Positions 57,301-64,000 of a stretch of 64,000 bases of DNA are shown piece by piece (positions within the stretch are counted from its first letter, which is position 1; each line of letters begins with the position of its first letter). The stretch comes from a virus. The notes beneath the pieces were generated by a model. That model saw nothing but the letters and a program-made list of their open reading frames with translations. It was not told the origin of the DNA and did not search any database. The position numbers were made by a program, and so were the translations under genes. The stretch covers positions 1-64,000 of IMG/VR virus record IMGVR_UViG_3300034031_000020. One strand, given 5' to 3'.

Positions 57301-57830
57301 ACTCGCACACGTTCTCCACGGGTAGCCTCCCCGGGCCGTGGTTCGCGCAGGGCCGCCGGGTGGGTCCCCTCGTCGCCGGGTGGGCGCACCCCGGGCAGCG
57401 CGGCGCGTCCGCGAACGTCGGCCACATGGCAGGTTCCATCGGCGGGATGCCGTTCTCCAGCACCGGTTCCCGAGGTGTCCGGGTGGGCCCGGCGGCCGAC
57501 AAGGTGACCGACTTCGCGTACATCGGCGCGGCCCGCGCGGCTGGTGGCCTCGTCGAACTCCAGAAGATCGCGAAGGTCGCGCAGGCCGACTTCGGCAACG
57601 TCACCCTCGCCCCCGGGCAGAACCTGATCTATAACGGCCTCGGCCGCCCCGAGCCGCTGGTCACCCCGAAGCCCCCCACCGGTGGGCCCGGCGGCGGCGC
57701 GCGGATGCACCCCGACGACATAGCGGCACTGGCCGACGCGATCGGCGGGGTCCTCGGCCGCGCGCTGCTCGGCACCGTCCCCGCGACCCGGGCGGCGGCG
57801 CGGCAGGCAGGGCGGAGGCCCGGACGATGA
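54372..57830 (+). CDS. Tape measure protein with NlpC/P60-like domain
   Basis: 1152 aa, GTG at 54372. Long Ala-rich helical body with several hydrophobic segments around residues 75-135, 370-470 and 600-625, which set tail length and may cross the host membrane. Near the end a peptidoglycan-peptidase-like domain: C960 (YDCSGIV) and H1018 (VGHMAG) with AQAGKPYGWANAGPGS, as in NlpC/P60. It probably opens the cell wall during DNA entry. Confidence 0.85.
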   Translation: MAVQTVAEAALIVRPDFSGTSAGVRAGARKAGEQAGDETGRGFSSRLQVAMDKAGRGGATAFAKGFDGGGGTFARVVATMAAKMTLAGAAVATVTPGIVQLTAALIPAAGAAVALPAALIGIQAAAAVVKVATAGVGDAITKDFTGTAKQAKKAMDALPPSAQRFARSIIALKPRIAELRASVAQRFFAPLQDEIRPLAERYFPMLRREMANTAGPLGGLGEQVAQTARKSVVFNAVRDVFRNTRLAAVELRGGIDPLVVGFSNLIRATVPELPKMASGFTGVATSVGKWLTQASKSGQIMQIYRNAIDTIKELGAIFGDLGAIVGVVYTQSNISGGNLLRTIKGLTAEAREFVTSASGVKTLQSGFGVLASMGEGLRTGLGGALVAIGESIRIAAPLLSQLAVIAGRLVAALAPLLPAMTMLAVQVLTALLPSIISLTGWLERNQDTVRSLAPYVLGAVVAFQAYRLAVIVASVATRTWAIAMGVAKVAQAGWTAVVWLATLPVKAHTAAMLLSRSTIGTWIGVKAIEAGAWARSTAAAVAARVATLGSTAATLGHRAATLASTAVTKASAAATATWAAVTAGATAVMKGVRIAVLAVNAAMRANPIGVVITIIMLLVGVLVILYQRNQTVRRVVDAAWKGIKTAISAVGSWFQNTLWPLFRKYLDFLMTHFRLFLRIAQSVWTTARSVISGQVALVIKVFQGLRNFVTKTLPDGFKSGVSAIQRYWKGVQEAARVPVAFVVNRVVNPFITGFNKISSVFGVKAVPTVGGFAEGGQIPGPPSSKDNRVAWLKDAAGRAVSSISVATGEFIVNARDTAKALPLLRWINDGMKGGPAAITRRLGRRPVDRAGDGSEGYAFAKGGLVGFLSDVWGAISDPAKLIKAPVEAMIRQIPGGGLVRDVLVGMGHKLISGLTGFLSGGGGFGGGTATGNVGKAQSFVRAQAGKPYGWANAGPGSYDCSGIVSAAYNVMKGKNPYSHTFSTGSLPGPWFAQGRRVGPLVAGWAHPGQRGASANVGHMAGSIGGMPFSSTGSRGVRVGPAADKVTDFAYIGAARAAGGLVELQKIAKVAQADFGNVTLAPGQNLIYNGLGRPEPLVTPKPPTGGPGGGARMHPDDIAALADAIGGVLGRALLGTVPATRAAARQAGRRPGR

Positions 57831-57870
57831 TGATTCGTCAGCCGAGTAGGGTCCTCGTCATGATCCGGAG

Positions 57871-58269
57871 GTGGTCCACATCCAGCTCCAATTGACCAAA
57901 CTCTGGCTCACGAACGTCGTGACCACGGAGATGCTTGGCGCGCAGTCGTCGCCGGACCGGCCGCAGGACTACGCGGTGAAAGGTGAGATCCGCACCTACG
58001 CCGGTGGGCGGCAACGAGCCGTCGGCAGCCTCGGCGCGTCCGGGCAGTGGAAGTTCCAGCTCATGGAACTCACCGCCACCCAGGTCGAAACCCTGAAAAC
58101 GTGGATGGAAGCCGGGGTCACCGTCCTCGCCCGCGACCACCGGGGCCAATCCATGTACGGCACGTTCTTCGGCGTCACCGTCGGCGAGAACATGGCGCAG
58201 CTCTGGCAGAACGCCACCTACACGGCGGAGATCACCCTCCAGGCCGTGGACGTCGTCGAGGGGGTCTGA
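57871..58269 (+). CDS. Probable distal tail protein (short)
   Basis: 132 aa. GTG at 57871 is the only in-frame start after a stop at 57847, though the GGAGG abuts it unusually closely. Beta-rich (DYAVKGEIRTYAGGRQRAVG, EAGVTVLARDHRGQSMYGTF, EITLQAVDVVEGV), like the small phage proteins linking tape measure and tail hub. Assignment by order and composition. Confidence 0.55.
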   Translation: MVHIQLQLTKLWLTNVVTTEMLGAQSSPDRPQDYAVKGEIRTYAGGRQRAVGSLGASGQWKFQLMELTATQVETLKTWMEAGVTVLARDHRGQSMYGTFFGVTVGENMAQLWQNATYTAEITLQAVDVVEGV

Positions 58270-59424
58270 GTGCAGCCACCCACCGACGGCCCCCGCGCCG
58301 GGTACTCGGAGGCCGAAGTCGCGTACCTGATCGAGAACTCGTCCAGCTTCGACACCGACATGGGCCTCGAACTGCTCGGCGGCCTCGACACCATGACCGT
58401 CGAAGATGACCTGTCCCAGTGGATGTCCGCCGCGACCGTGACCCGCTCCAACTACGCGAACCTCCACGCGTCCGCGAGCCTGACCCTGTCGTCGCCGCTG
58501 TCCTGGGGCAACAGCATCGTCCGGCCGTACATGACGATGACCGGCCCGACGAGCCCCACATCCGGACTGACGACGATGCGGTTCTACCAGGGCGCCTACT
58601 TCGTCGACTCCCCCGAGGAAGACCTGTCGGAGATCCCACCGCAGTACGACGTCACCGGGTACGACGTACTGTCCATCCTCGACGACGCGATCGGCGACGA
58701 CTACTCCATCGCGAAGGGGACGCTGTACCTGGACCGGGTGGAGCAGATCCTCCAGGAGCGGGGCATCGCCCGGTACCACATCGACCCGGACCGGTTGTCG
58801 TCGACGGTCGCGTCGACGAAGGTCTACAACCTGGACGAGAACCCGACCTGGCTCCAGGTCGTGAACGACTGTCTCGCCGCCGTCGGGTACCAGGGGATCT
58901 GGACGGACTGGAACGGGACGTTTCAGTGCCGCTCGTACGACACCCCCGGCGACCGCTCCCCCGAATGGTTCCTGTCCGCCGAGGTCGCCAACACCTTGCT
59001 GACGCAGCGGCGCAAACGGTCCCGCGACTTCTACGACGCCCCCAACCGGTGGGTGTTCTACCAGTCGAACGTGACGGAGACGCAACCCGTCGACGGGAAC
59101 GGCCGGTACGAGTACACCAACGAGTCGAAGGGGGACACCTCCGTCGAGGCCCGGGGCGGGCGGGTCATCACGAAACCGCCGGAGGGTGTCGACGTCGCCG
59201 ACCATGCCGCCCTGATCGCGTACGCGAAACGGGTCATCGACGGCGACATGTCGATCCCGACGACCATCTCGATCGAGACCGCACCGCTGCCGCTCATCTG
59301 GCACATGGACCGGTACTCGGTGTCGGACCCCATCCTCGGGACGTCCCTGGAGGTCATGGGGACGTCGTGGACGATGAACCTCGACGGGTCCGACGTGCAA
59401 CACGAATGGACGGTCGTCGAGTAA
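58270..59424 (+). CDS. Minor tail protein, baseplate-hub-like
   Basis: 384 aa from GTG directly after the preceding stop. Beta-domain start (LGGLDTMTVEDDLSQW), a helix-rich middle with YDVLSILDDAIGDDYSIAKG and a late beta part (SIPTTISIETAPLPLIWHMD), typical of gp27-like hub proteins of actinophages. It would form the tail-tip ring. Confidence 0.7.
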   Translation: MQPPTDGPRAGYSEAEVAYLIENSSSFDTDMGLELLGGLDTMTVEDDLSQWMSAATVTRSNYANLHASASLTLSSPLSWGNSIVRPYMTMTGPTSPTSGLTTMRFYQGAYFVDSPEEDLSEIPPQYDVTGYDVLSILDDAIGDDYSIAKGTLYLDRVEQILQERGIARYHIDPDRLSSTVASTKVYNLDENPTWLQVVNDCLAAVGYQGIWTDWNGTFQCRSYDTPGDRSPEWFLSAEVANTLLTQRRKRSRDFYDAPNRWVFYQSNVTETQPVDGNGRYEYTNESKGDTSVEARGGRVITKPPEGVDVADHAALIAYAKRVIDGDMSIPTTISIETAPLPLIWHMDRYSVSDPILGTSLEVMGTSWTMNLDGSDVQHEWTVVE

Positions 59425-60110
59425 TGGCCGGGTACTCGGAGGGTCTGCTGGGCCTCATCGACTCCCGGACCGCCCGGGACGCGCCCGCGAAGATGGGGAC
59501 CGTGCAATGGCGGTCCACGGGGGCGCTGGCCGGTGACCCCGGCATGTACGCGGTGACCGTCATCTTCGACGGCAGCGGCGGTACCGCGCAGGAGGTCAAA
59601 TGCTTCGAGTCCGTCATCGTCGACGAGGGCGACCGGGTCGGGGTGATCCGGTACGAGGGTGAATGGATCGTCACCGGCAACTACCGGCTCCGGACCCTGG
59701 CGGACGCGTCGCTGCGACTCCAGTACGGCACGTCCTCGGGGACCACCTCGGCGACGTTCGTCGACATGCCCTCATCACCGACGGCGTCACCGATCAAGGT
59801 CCGGGATTACACCCTGTTCCGGATCTCCATCGACCTGTCCCTCACATCCACGGTCACGGGCACGGTCGTGGAGCTGGGGGCGTACGTCGCGAGCGTCGAC
59901 GGGACCGTGGCGTACGACGAGGTGATCTGCAAACGGGCCATCAACGCGGCGGGCGACCACCGGGAAATCGGTGGCTGGACGACCACGGCCGCGCTCGTCG
60001 GCGGCGGGTACGCGGTCACCGGCCGGTGGCGCCGGGTGTCGGGGACGGGCACGCTCAACATGGACGCCAACGACGGGGTTCACCTGCGGGTCCAGGAAGT
60101 GGTGACGTAA
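59424..60110 (+). CDS. Minor tail protein
   Basis: 228 aa, ATG sharing its A with the upstream TAA. Beta-rich throughout (GMYAVTVIFDGSGGTAQEVK, RVGVIRYEGEWIVTGNYRL). Such proteins follow the hub gene in actinophage tails. No specific family recognised. Confidence 0.65.
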   Translation: MAGYSEGLLGLIDSRTARDAPAKMGTVQWRSTGALAGDPGMYAVTVIFDGSGGTAQEVKCFESVIVDEGDRVGVIRYEGEWIVTGNYRLRTLADASLRLQYGTSSGTTSATFVDMPSSPTASPIKVRDYTLFRISIDLSLTSTVTGTVVELGAYVASVDGTVAYDEVICKRAINAAGDHREIGGWTTTAALVGGGYAVTGRWRRVSGTGTLNMDANDGVHLRVQEVVT

Positions 60111-63100
60111 TGCCAACGGTGACGACGTCGACGAGTGCTGGCGCGTTCGGGTTCCCACCCATGTCGTTCCTGGAGCGGGCCCCCGACACCGGGCACCTGT
60201 GGGTCCTGTTCCGTAGCACCGACACCCAGGTTTCCGTGTACCGGTCGACGGACAACGGCGCGACGTGGGGTTCACAGGGGTCGTTCACCCGGACCGGGTT
60301 GTATGACGTGGGTGAGGCCCGCATCGACCAGGCCGGTGACCACATCCACCTGACGTACCTGACGAACGAGTCCAGCCAGGACCGGATCTACTACAAGCGG
60401 ATCGACATCCGGTCCGGCAGCGCCTCGCTCGCGACCGGTGAGGTCCAGGTCGCGGCGACGGCGAACGGTGGCGTCGCCCGGGGCTACTGGCACTCGTGTT
60501 CGATCTACCCGTACAAGAACCCGGACGGGTCGTTCGCGGTGGTGATCCCGTCGGCGTTCCGGTCGTCGGGCGGGTCCGGGGTCTACGTGCACGGCCTGTC
60601 GATCAGGAACGACGCGGTCCTCACGACCCGCAAGAACGACGGCCTGATCCGGTCGACCCGCTCGTACCGGGTCAGCGGCGACGACACAGGCGGCCTGACG
60701 GTGTGCTGCGACGTGGAGCACAACGGCGACGGGTACACCACGAAGACCCCGAACGTATGGATCGCGTACCAGGTCCACGGGGTGGCGTACGCCCTGAAGC
60801 TGACGTGGCAGGGGTACAAGACGGGGTGGGCGTCGCCGACGACCGCGCCGACCGTCGCCGTGTCACGGACCAGTTCCCGGGACCTCCCCGCCCGGTGGGA
60901 CGGGAAACGGTTCGTCATCATGTCGACGAACCCCACCGACACCACGAAGATGGACGTCTTCGAGCGGGACGCGGGGAACACGAAGAACGTCGCGAAGCGC
61001 ACCAGCCCCACCCACCCGAACCTCACCACCACGATCAACGCGAACATGATGTCGTACAACCACGTCACCCAGGACCTGCGGATCTTCGGGGTGGGTGTCG
61101 GCGGCGGGACCGTCTACTACGTCGACTTCATCCGGGCCACCGCGACGTGGGGGACGTGGACGCAGGCGAACGCGGTCGCGCCGGTCACCTCCGAGTGGGG
61201 GATCCGTCGGTCCACGCACGGTACCAACCAGTACGACGTGTACCAGCAGTCCGGCGCCAGCAGCCCCTACACGATCTCCACGTACGCGCTGGCCGTGAAC
61301 TACGCGCCGTCGGCGCCGACGTGGGTGACGGGGAAGGCGGGCACCCCCGACACGAACGGGGCCGCGTTCGACGTCGCGTCGACGTTGCTGCTGGACTGGA
61401 ACTTCATCGACGCGAACAAGGCCGACACGCAGCAGACGTACGCCCTGCAACGGCAGATCGGGGTCGCGGCCGTCCAGTGGTGGCGGACGTCGGACTCGAC
61501 GTGGCAACTCGCCGAGACGTTCAACACGTCCAGCACGTCCGCGCTGACGTTGACCGCCGCGCAGTGGGTCGGCGGCGGCGGCGCGGCGGACGTCGCGCAC
61601 GTCTACAAAGTCAAGGTCACCGACTCGGGGGGTCTGGTGTCCGCGTACTCCGCCGGGCTGGCCGTGGTCCCGTCCACCCGCGTCGACCCGACGCTCACCG
61701 CGCCGGTCGCCGACGCGATCCTCGCGTCGGGGGTCGTCGCCGCGACGTGGACGGTGTCGGAGCAGTCCGCGTACCGGGTGCGGGTCATGCCGTCCGTGGC
61801 GAACGATGCGTTCAGCCGGACCACCTCCAACGGGTGGGGGTCAGCGGACTACGGCGGCCCGTGGACGGTCGTGTCCGGTGGGGTCCTGTCCGACTACGCA
61901 GTCTCCGGTGGCCTCGCCCGGCAGACCCACACCGTCCGCAACACGCAGCACGAGATCCGGCTCATGGACGTCATCGCGGCCGACGTCAACGTCCTCATCA
62001 ACTCGATCACCGTCCCCGGGGTGTCGACGGGCAACGCGAACGAGGTCAACGTCCGCGCCCGGTGGGTGGACACGGTCACGTACGTCGACGTGAGGGTGTT
62101 CTTCCGCCTCGCGGGGGAGATCTCCATCGTCGTCCGGTCCCTGATCGGTGGGGTGGAGTCGTTCTCCCCGTTCGTGGTCCGCACCGACCTGCCCGGGGCG
62201 GGCCCGGTGTCGGTCCGGTTCGTCGCCGAAGGCGAGACCCTGAAAGCGCGGGTGTGGTCGTCGGTGTCGAACGAACCGAACCGGTGGGACGTCGAATGCC
62301 CGGCGGGGCACGTCGCCGCCGGGGCCCTCACCGTCGGGACTGTCGTGACGAGCACTAACACGAACGCGCTGCCCTACACGTTCACGATCGACGGCATCGT
62401 GGTGTCAGACGCGTCGCTGGCGTACCACGACAGTGGGTGGGTCACCGAGTCCACCCCCGGTACCCCGCAAGTCCTCAGCTACGACGTACCCACCCTGCTC
62501 CCCGACGGGTACGCCGGGCTGCTGACCTTCCAGACCCGCAACATGGAAGGGCTGGCGTCGGTGCTGCGGACGGTGCCGTTCACCGTCGACTTCGTCGAAC
62601 CCGCCGCCCCCGTCGTCACCGCGCTGACCGCGACACCCGCGACCGGCGGTATCACGCTGACGCTGACGCAGGTCGCACCCGTCGCCGGGCAGCCCGGCAC
62701 GACCCGGATGGAGCTGTACCGGCGGAAGGTCGTCTACAGCTCACCCGCGAACAGCAACCCGTACTTCGAGGTCGACGCCGCCGACTGGGGGAACGTGTCG
62801 TACACGTCGGCGGCCCGGTCCACGACCGTCGCACACCAGGGCGTCGCCAGCCTGTTCCTGACGCCGTCGGGGGCGGCGGCCAGCCCGTACGTCCAGACGG
62901 TCACGATCACGCCCATGGGGGCCGTTCAGCGGTGGGAGGCGCGTGCCTGGTTCCGGTCCACGACCGCGCTCCGACCGGTCCGGCTCAAGCTCCAGTGGTA
63001 CAACGTCTCCAACGTCCTGATCTCCGAGTCGGTGCGGGACTTCACCGTCGTCGCCGGGGTATGGGTGTGGGCCCGGCACGTCGCCACCGCCCCGCCCACC

Positions 63101-63340
63101 GCCGTGGGGGTGCGGTGGGCCATCGGGCAGATCAACACACCGGCGGCGACGGACACCCTATACGTCGACGAGGCGGTCCTCATCCAGGCGAACGACGACC
63201 GGGGGATCCGGCTCGACGCGGGCGTAGAGTCCGGGGAAACGGTCCTCGACTGGCGGGCCGTCACCGGCGTCGACTACGAGTACGCCGGATACGCCGTCGG
63301 CGACAACGGGACCGACGTCCTCGGCCCCTGGCAGATGTGA
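60110..63340 (+). CDS. Large tail fibre with sialidase-like propeller and Fn3-like domains
   Basis: 1076 aa, ATG sharing its A with the preceding TAA. An Asp-box (YRSTDNGATWGS) at about residue 45 marks a BNR/sialidase-type beta-propeller covering about the first 370 residues. Then come Fn3-like segments (APTWVTGKAGTPDTNGAAFD, AAPVVTALTATPATGGITL) and carbohydrate-binding-like beta-sandwiches (WGSADYGGPWTVVSGGVLSD, VQRWEARAWFRSTTALRPVR). It probably binds or trims surface sugars on the host. Confidence 0.75.
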   Translation: MPTVTTSTSAGAFGFPPMSFLERAPDTGHLWVLFRSTDTQVSVYRSTDNGATWGSQGSFTRTGLYDVGEARIDQAGDHIHLTYLTNESSQDRIYYKRIDIRSGSASLATGEVQVAATANGGVARGYWHSCSIYPYKNPDGSFAVVIPSAFRSSGGSGVYVHGLSIRNDAVLTTRKNDGLIRSTRSYRVSGDDTGGLTVCCDVEHNGDGYTTKTPNVWIAYQVHGVAYALKLTWQGYKTGWASPTTAPTVAVSRTSSRDLPARWDGKRFVIMSTNPTDTTKMDVFERDAGNTKNVAKRTSPTHPNLTTTINANMMSYNHVTQDLRIFGVGVGGGTVYYVDFIRATATWGTWTQANAVAPVTSEWGIRRSTHGTNQYDVYQQSGASSPYTISTYALAVNYAPSAPTWVTGKAGTPDTNGAAFDVASTLLLDWNFIDANKADTQQTYALQRQIGVAAVQWWRTSDSTWQLAETFNTSSTSALTLTAAQWVGGGGAADVAHVYKVKVTDSGGLVSAYSAGLAVVPSTRVDPTLTAPVADAILASGVVAATWTVSEQSAYRVRVMPSVANDAFSRTTSNGWGSADYGGPWTVVSGGVLSDYAVSGGLARQTHTVRNTQHEIRLMDVIAADVNVLINSITVPGVSTGNANEVNVRARWVDTVTYVDVRVFFRLAGEISIVVRSLIGGVESFSPFVVRTDLPGAGPVSVRFVAEGETLKARVWSSVSNEPNRWDVECPAGHVAAGALTVGTVVTSTNTNALPYTFTIDGIVVSDASLAYHDSGWVTESTPGTPQVLSYDVPTLLPDGYAGLLTFQTRNMEGLASVLRTVPFTVDFVEPAAPVVTALTATPATGGITLTLTQVAPVAGQPGTTRMELYRRKVVYSSPANSNPYFEVDAADWGNVSYTSAARSTTVAHQGVASLFLTPSGAAASPYVQTVTITPMGAVQRWEARAWFRSTTALRPVRLKLQWYNVSNVLISESVRDFTVVAGVWVWARHVATAPPTAVGVRWAIGQINTPAATDTLYVDEAVLIQANDDRGIRLDAGVESGETVLDWRAVTGVDYEYAGYAVGDNGTDVLGPWQM

Positions 63341-63350
63341 GGGGGCACCG

Positions 63351-63863
63351 GTGGCGAAGCCCGGCGACAGCACCGAAGCCGACCTGAACACGAACTCGGC
63401 CACCACGGAGGACACCGTCGCGGACCTGGTGTCGGTGACGTTCATCTACGATCCGGCCCTCGGCTCCCCGGTGGAGACGCAACCCCTCGGTGGTCGGACG
63501 GTCGCGGTCCCGAAGTCGGCGATCCCCCTCCCGAAGCGGGGGAGTCTGCTGGGTCAGCAAGGGTTCGGGCGGCAAGCCGTCGTCGCGGACCCGACGTCAC
63601 CGGAGACTCCCCCGGCGACGATGATCCGGTGGGAGTGGGTCCTCCAGGGCGGAACGGACCCGGTGGACCTGTTCGTCGACAACCTGACCGGCCGTCCCGG
63701 GTGGCTCATTCCGGCATCGCGGGCGACGATCAAAACCCTTGTTCAGCGGTTATTCTCAGCGGGTATCCCCCGGTCGACGATCGTCAATCAGGTGCCGCTC
63801 ATGTATCAGGCGGTAGCTGCGGAGGTGAGGGCCGAAGACTCGGCCTCGCCTAAGGCTCCATAG
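63351..63863 (+). CDS. Hypothetical tail-region protein
   Basis: 170 aa from GTG at 63351. Beta-rich middle (TVADLVSVTFIYDPALGSPV, RWEWVLQGGTDPVDLFVDNL) and a helical end. It lies between the fibre gene and the holin gene. No family recognised. Confidence 0.62.
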   Translation: MAKPGDSTEADLNTNSATTEDTVADLVSVTFIYDPALGSPVETQPLGGRTVAVPKSAIPLPKRGSLLGQQGFGRQAVVADPTSPETPPATMIRWEWVLQGGTDPVDLFVDNLTGRPGWLIPASRATIKTLVQRLFSAGIPRSTIVNQVPLMYQAVAAEVRAEDSASPKAP

Positions 63864-63872
63864 GAGGAAATC

Positions 63873-64000
63873 ATGGGACGGTTCCCGGTAGGGCGAGACA
63901 TCGCGGAACGGGTGCTGGCAACGTTCGTCATGACCGTTCTGGGCTTGGCCACGGCCGACGGTATCAACTGGACCGACTGGGGCAGCCTCGACAACTGGCA
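63873..64000 (+). CDS. Holin, r1t-type, cut by window edge
   Basis: Starts ATG after a strong AGGAGGAAATC ribosome site and runs off the right end. The visible 42 residues (GRDIAERVLATFVMTVLGLA, then ADGINWTDW) match the N-terminus of r1t-type holins, with the ERxxATF motif before the first membrane helix. It would make the membrane pore releasing the endolysin. Confidence 0.75.
   Translation, partial: MGRFPVGRDIAERVLATFVMTVLGLATADGINWTDWGSLDNW

Noticed and set aside
57838-59403. 521-codon leftward open frame opposite the tail hub genes
   Set aside because: It is opposed by two tail genes with correct order and start signals, and its translation is Val/Arg/Asp-skewed shadow sequence.

Overview
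The window is about 64 kb of a very GC-rich, densely packed genome of a tailed phage of siphovirus type. A complete head-and-tail gene run (terminase, portal, HK97-type capsid, tail tube, frameshifted tail chaperone, tape measure, tail tip, fibre) shows this. A WhiB-like regulator, frequent GTG starts, GTGA/ATGA start-stop overlaps and extreme GC at third codon positions point to an actinobacterial host such as Streptomyces or Micromonospora; the genus cannot be settled from sequence alone. Both ends cut through genes, so this is part of a larger genome or prophage.

Layout. (1) 1-8.4 kb: small early genes in short units, each behind a near-identical sigma70-type promoter with a GC-rich operator inside it. 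They include a Nudix hydrolase, a SAM-dependent methyltransferase-like protein, an Xre-type regulator behind a structured leader, and a DUF932-like protein. (2) 8.4-23 kb: a tRNA-like locus, then a long translationally coupled operon. It carries a recombination module (Cas4/RecB-like nuclease, ERF-type annealing protein, RuvC-like resolvase), WhiB-like and MerR-like regulators, a replication ATPase, an AT-rich inverted-repeat region that looks like a replication origin, a globin-domain protein and a DUF1353 protein. (3) 23-33.6 kb: rightward virion-type genes (an SGNH esterase and a protein of about 20 repeats of 21 residues), an HNH nuclease, a GH25 endolysin, and a membrane protein whose first domain carries the residue pattern of the ethylene-receptor sensor domain. 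(4) 33.7-39.6 kb: leftward genes, including a ten-gene operon of small, often Cys-rich proteins of unknown function, plus a 0.7 kb AT-richer noncoding stretch with a tRNA-like gene and repeated TCACnCCCCGTGA motifs. (5) 39.7-64 kb: rightward late genes from a papain-like protease and an SNase-like protein through terminase, portal, a two-protease fusion, capsid, a glycosyltransferase-like/methyltransferase pair, connectors, tail tube, frameshifted chaperones, a tape measure with an NlpC/P60-like domain, tail-tip proteins, a sialidase-like fibre, and a holin cut by the right edge.

How it fits together. The left arm would switch on first from the repeated promoters, probably under the Xre-type regulator, whose own promoter has a different operator layout. 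The central operon supplies DNA replication and recombination. The right arm builds the virion and starts lysis. The least ordinary items are the promoter/operator family, the candidate origin, the globin, the ethylene-receptor-like membrane domain, the double capsid protease, the putative virion-modifying enzyme pair, a duplicated and gutted nuclease fragment, and an oversized tRNA-like gene.
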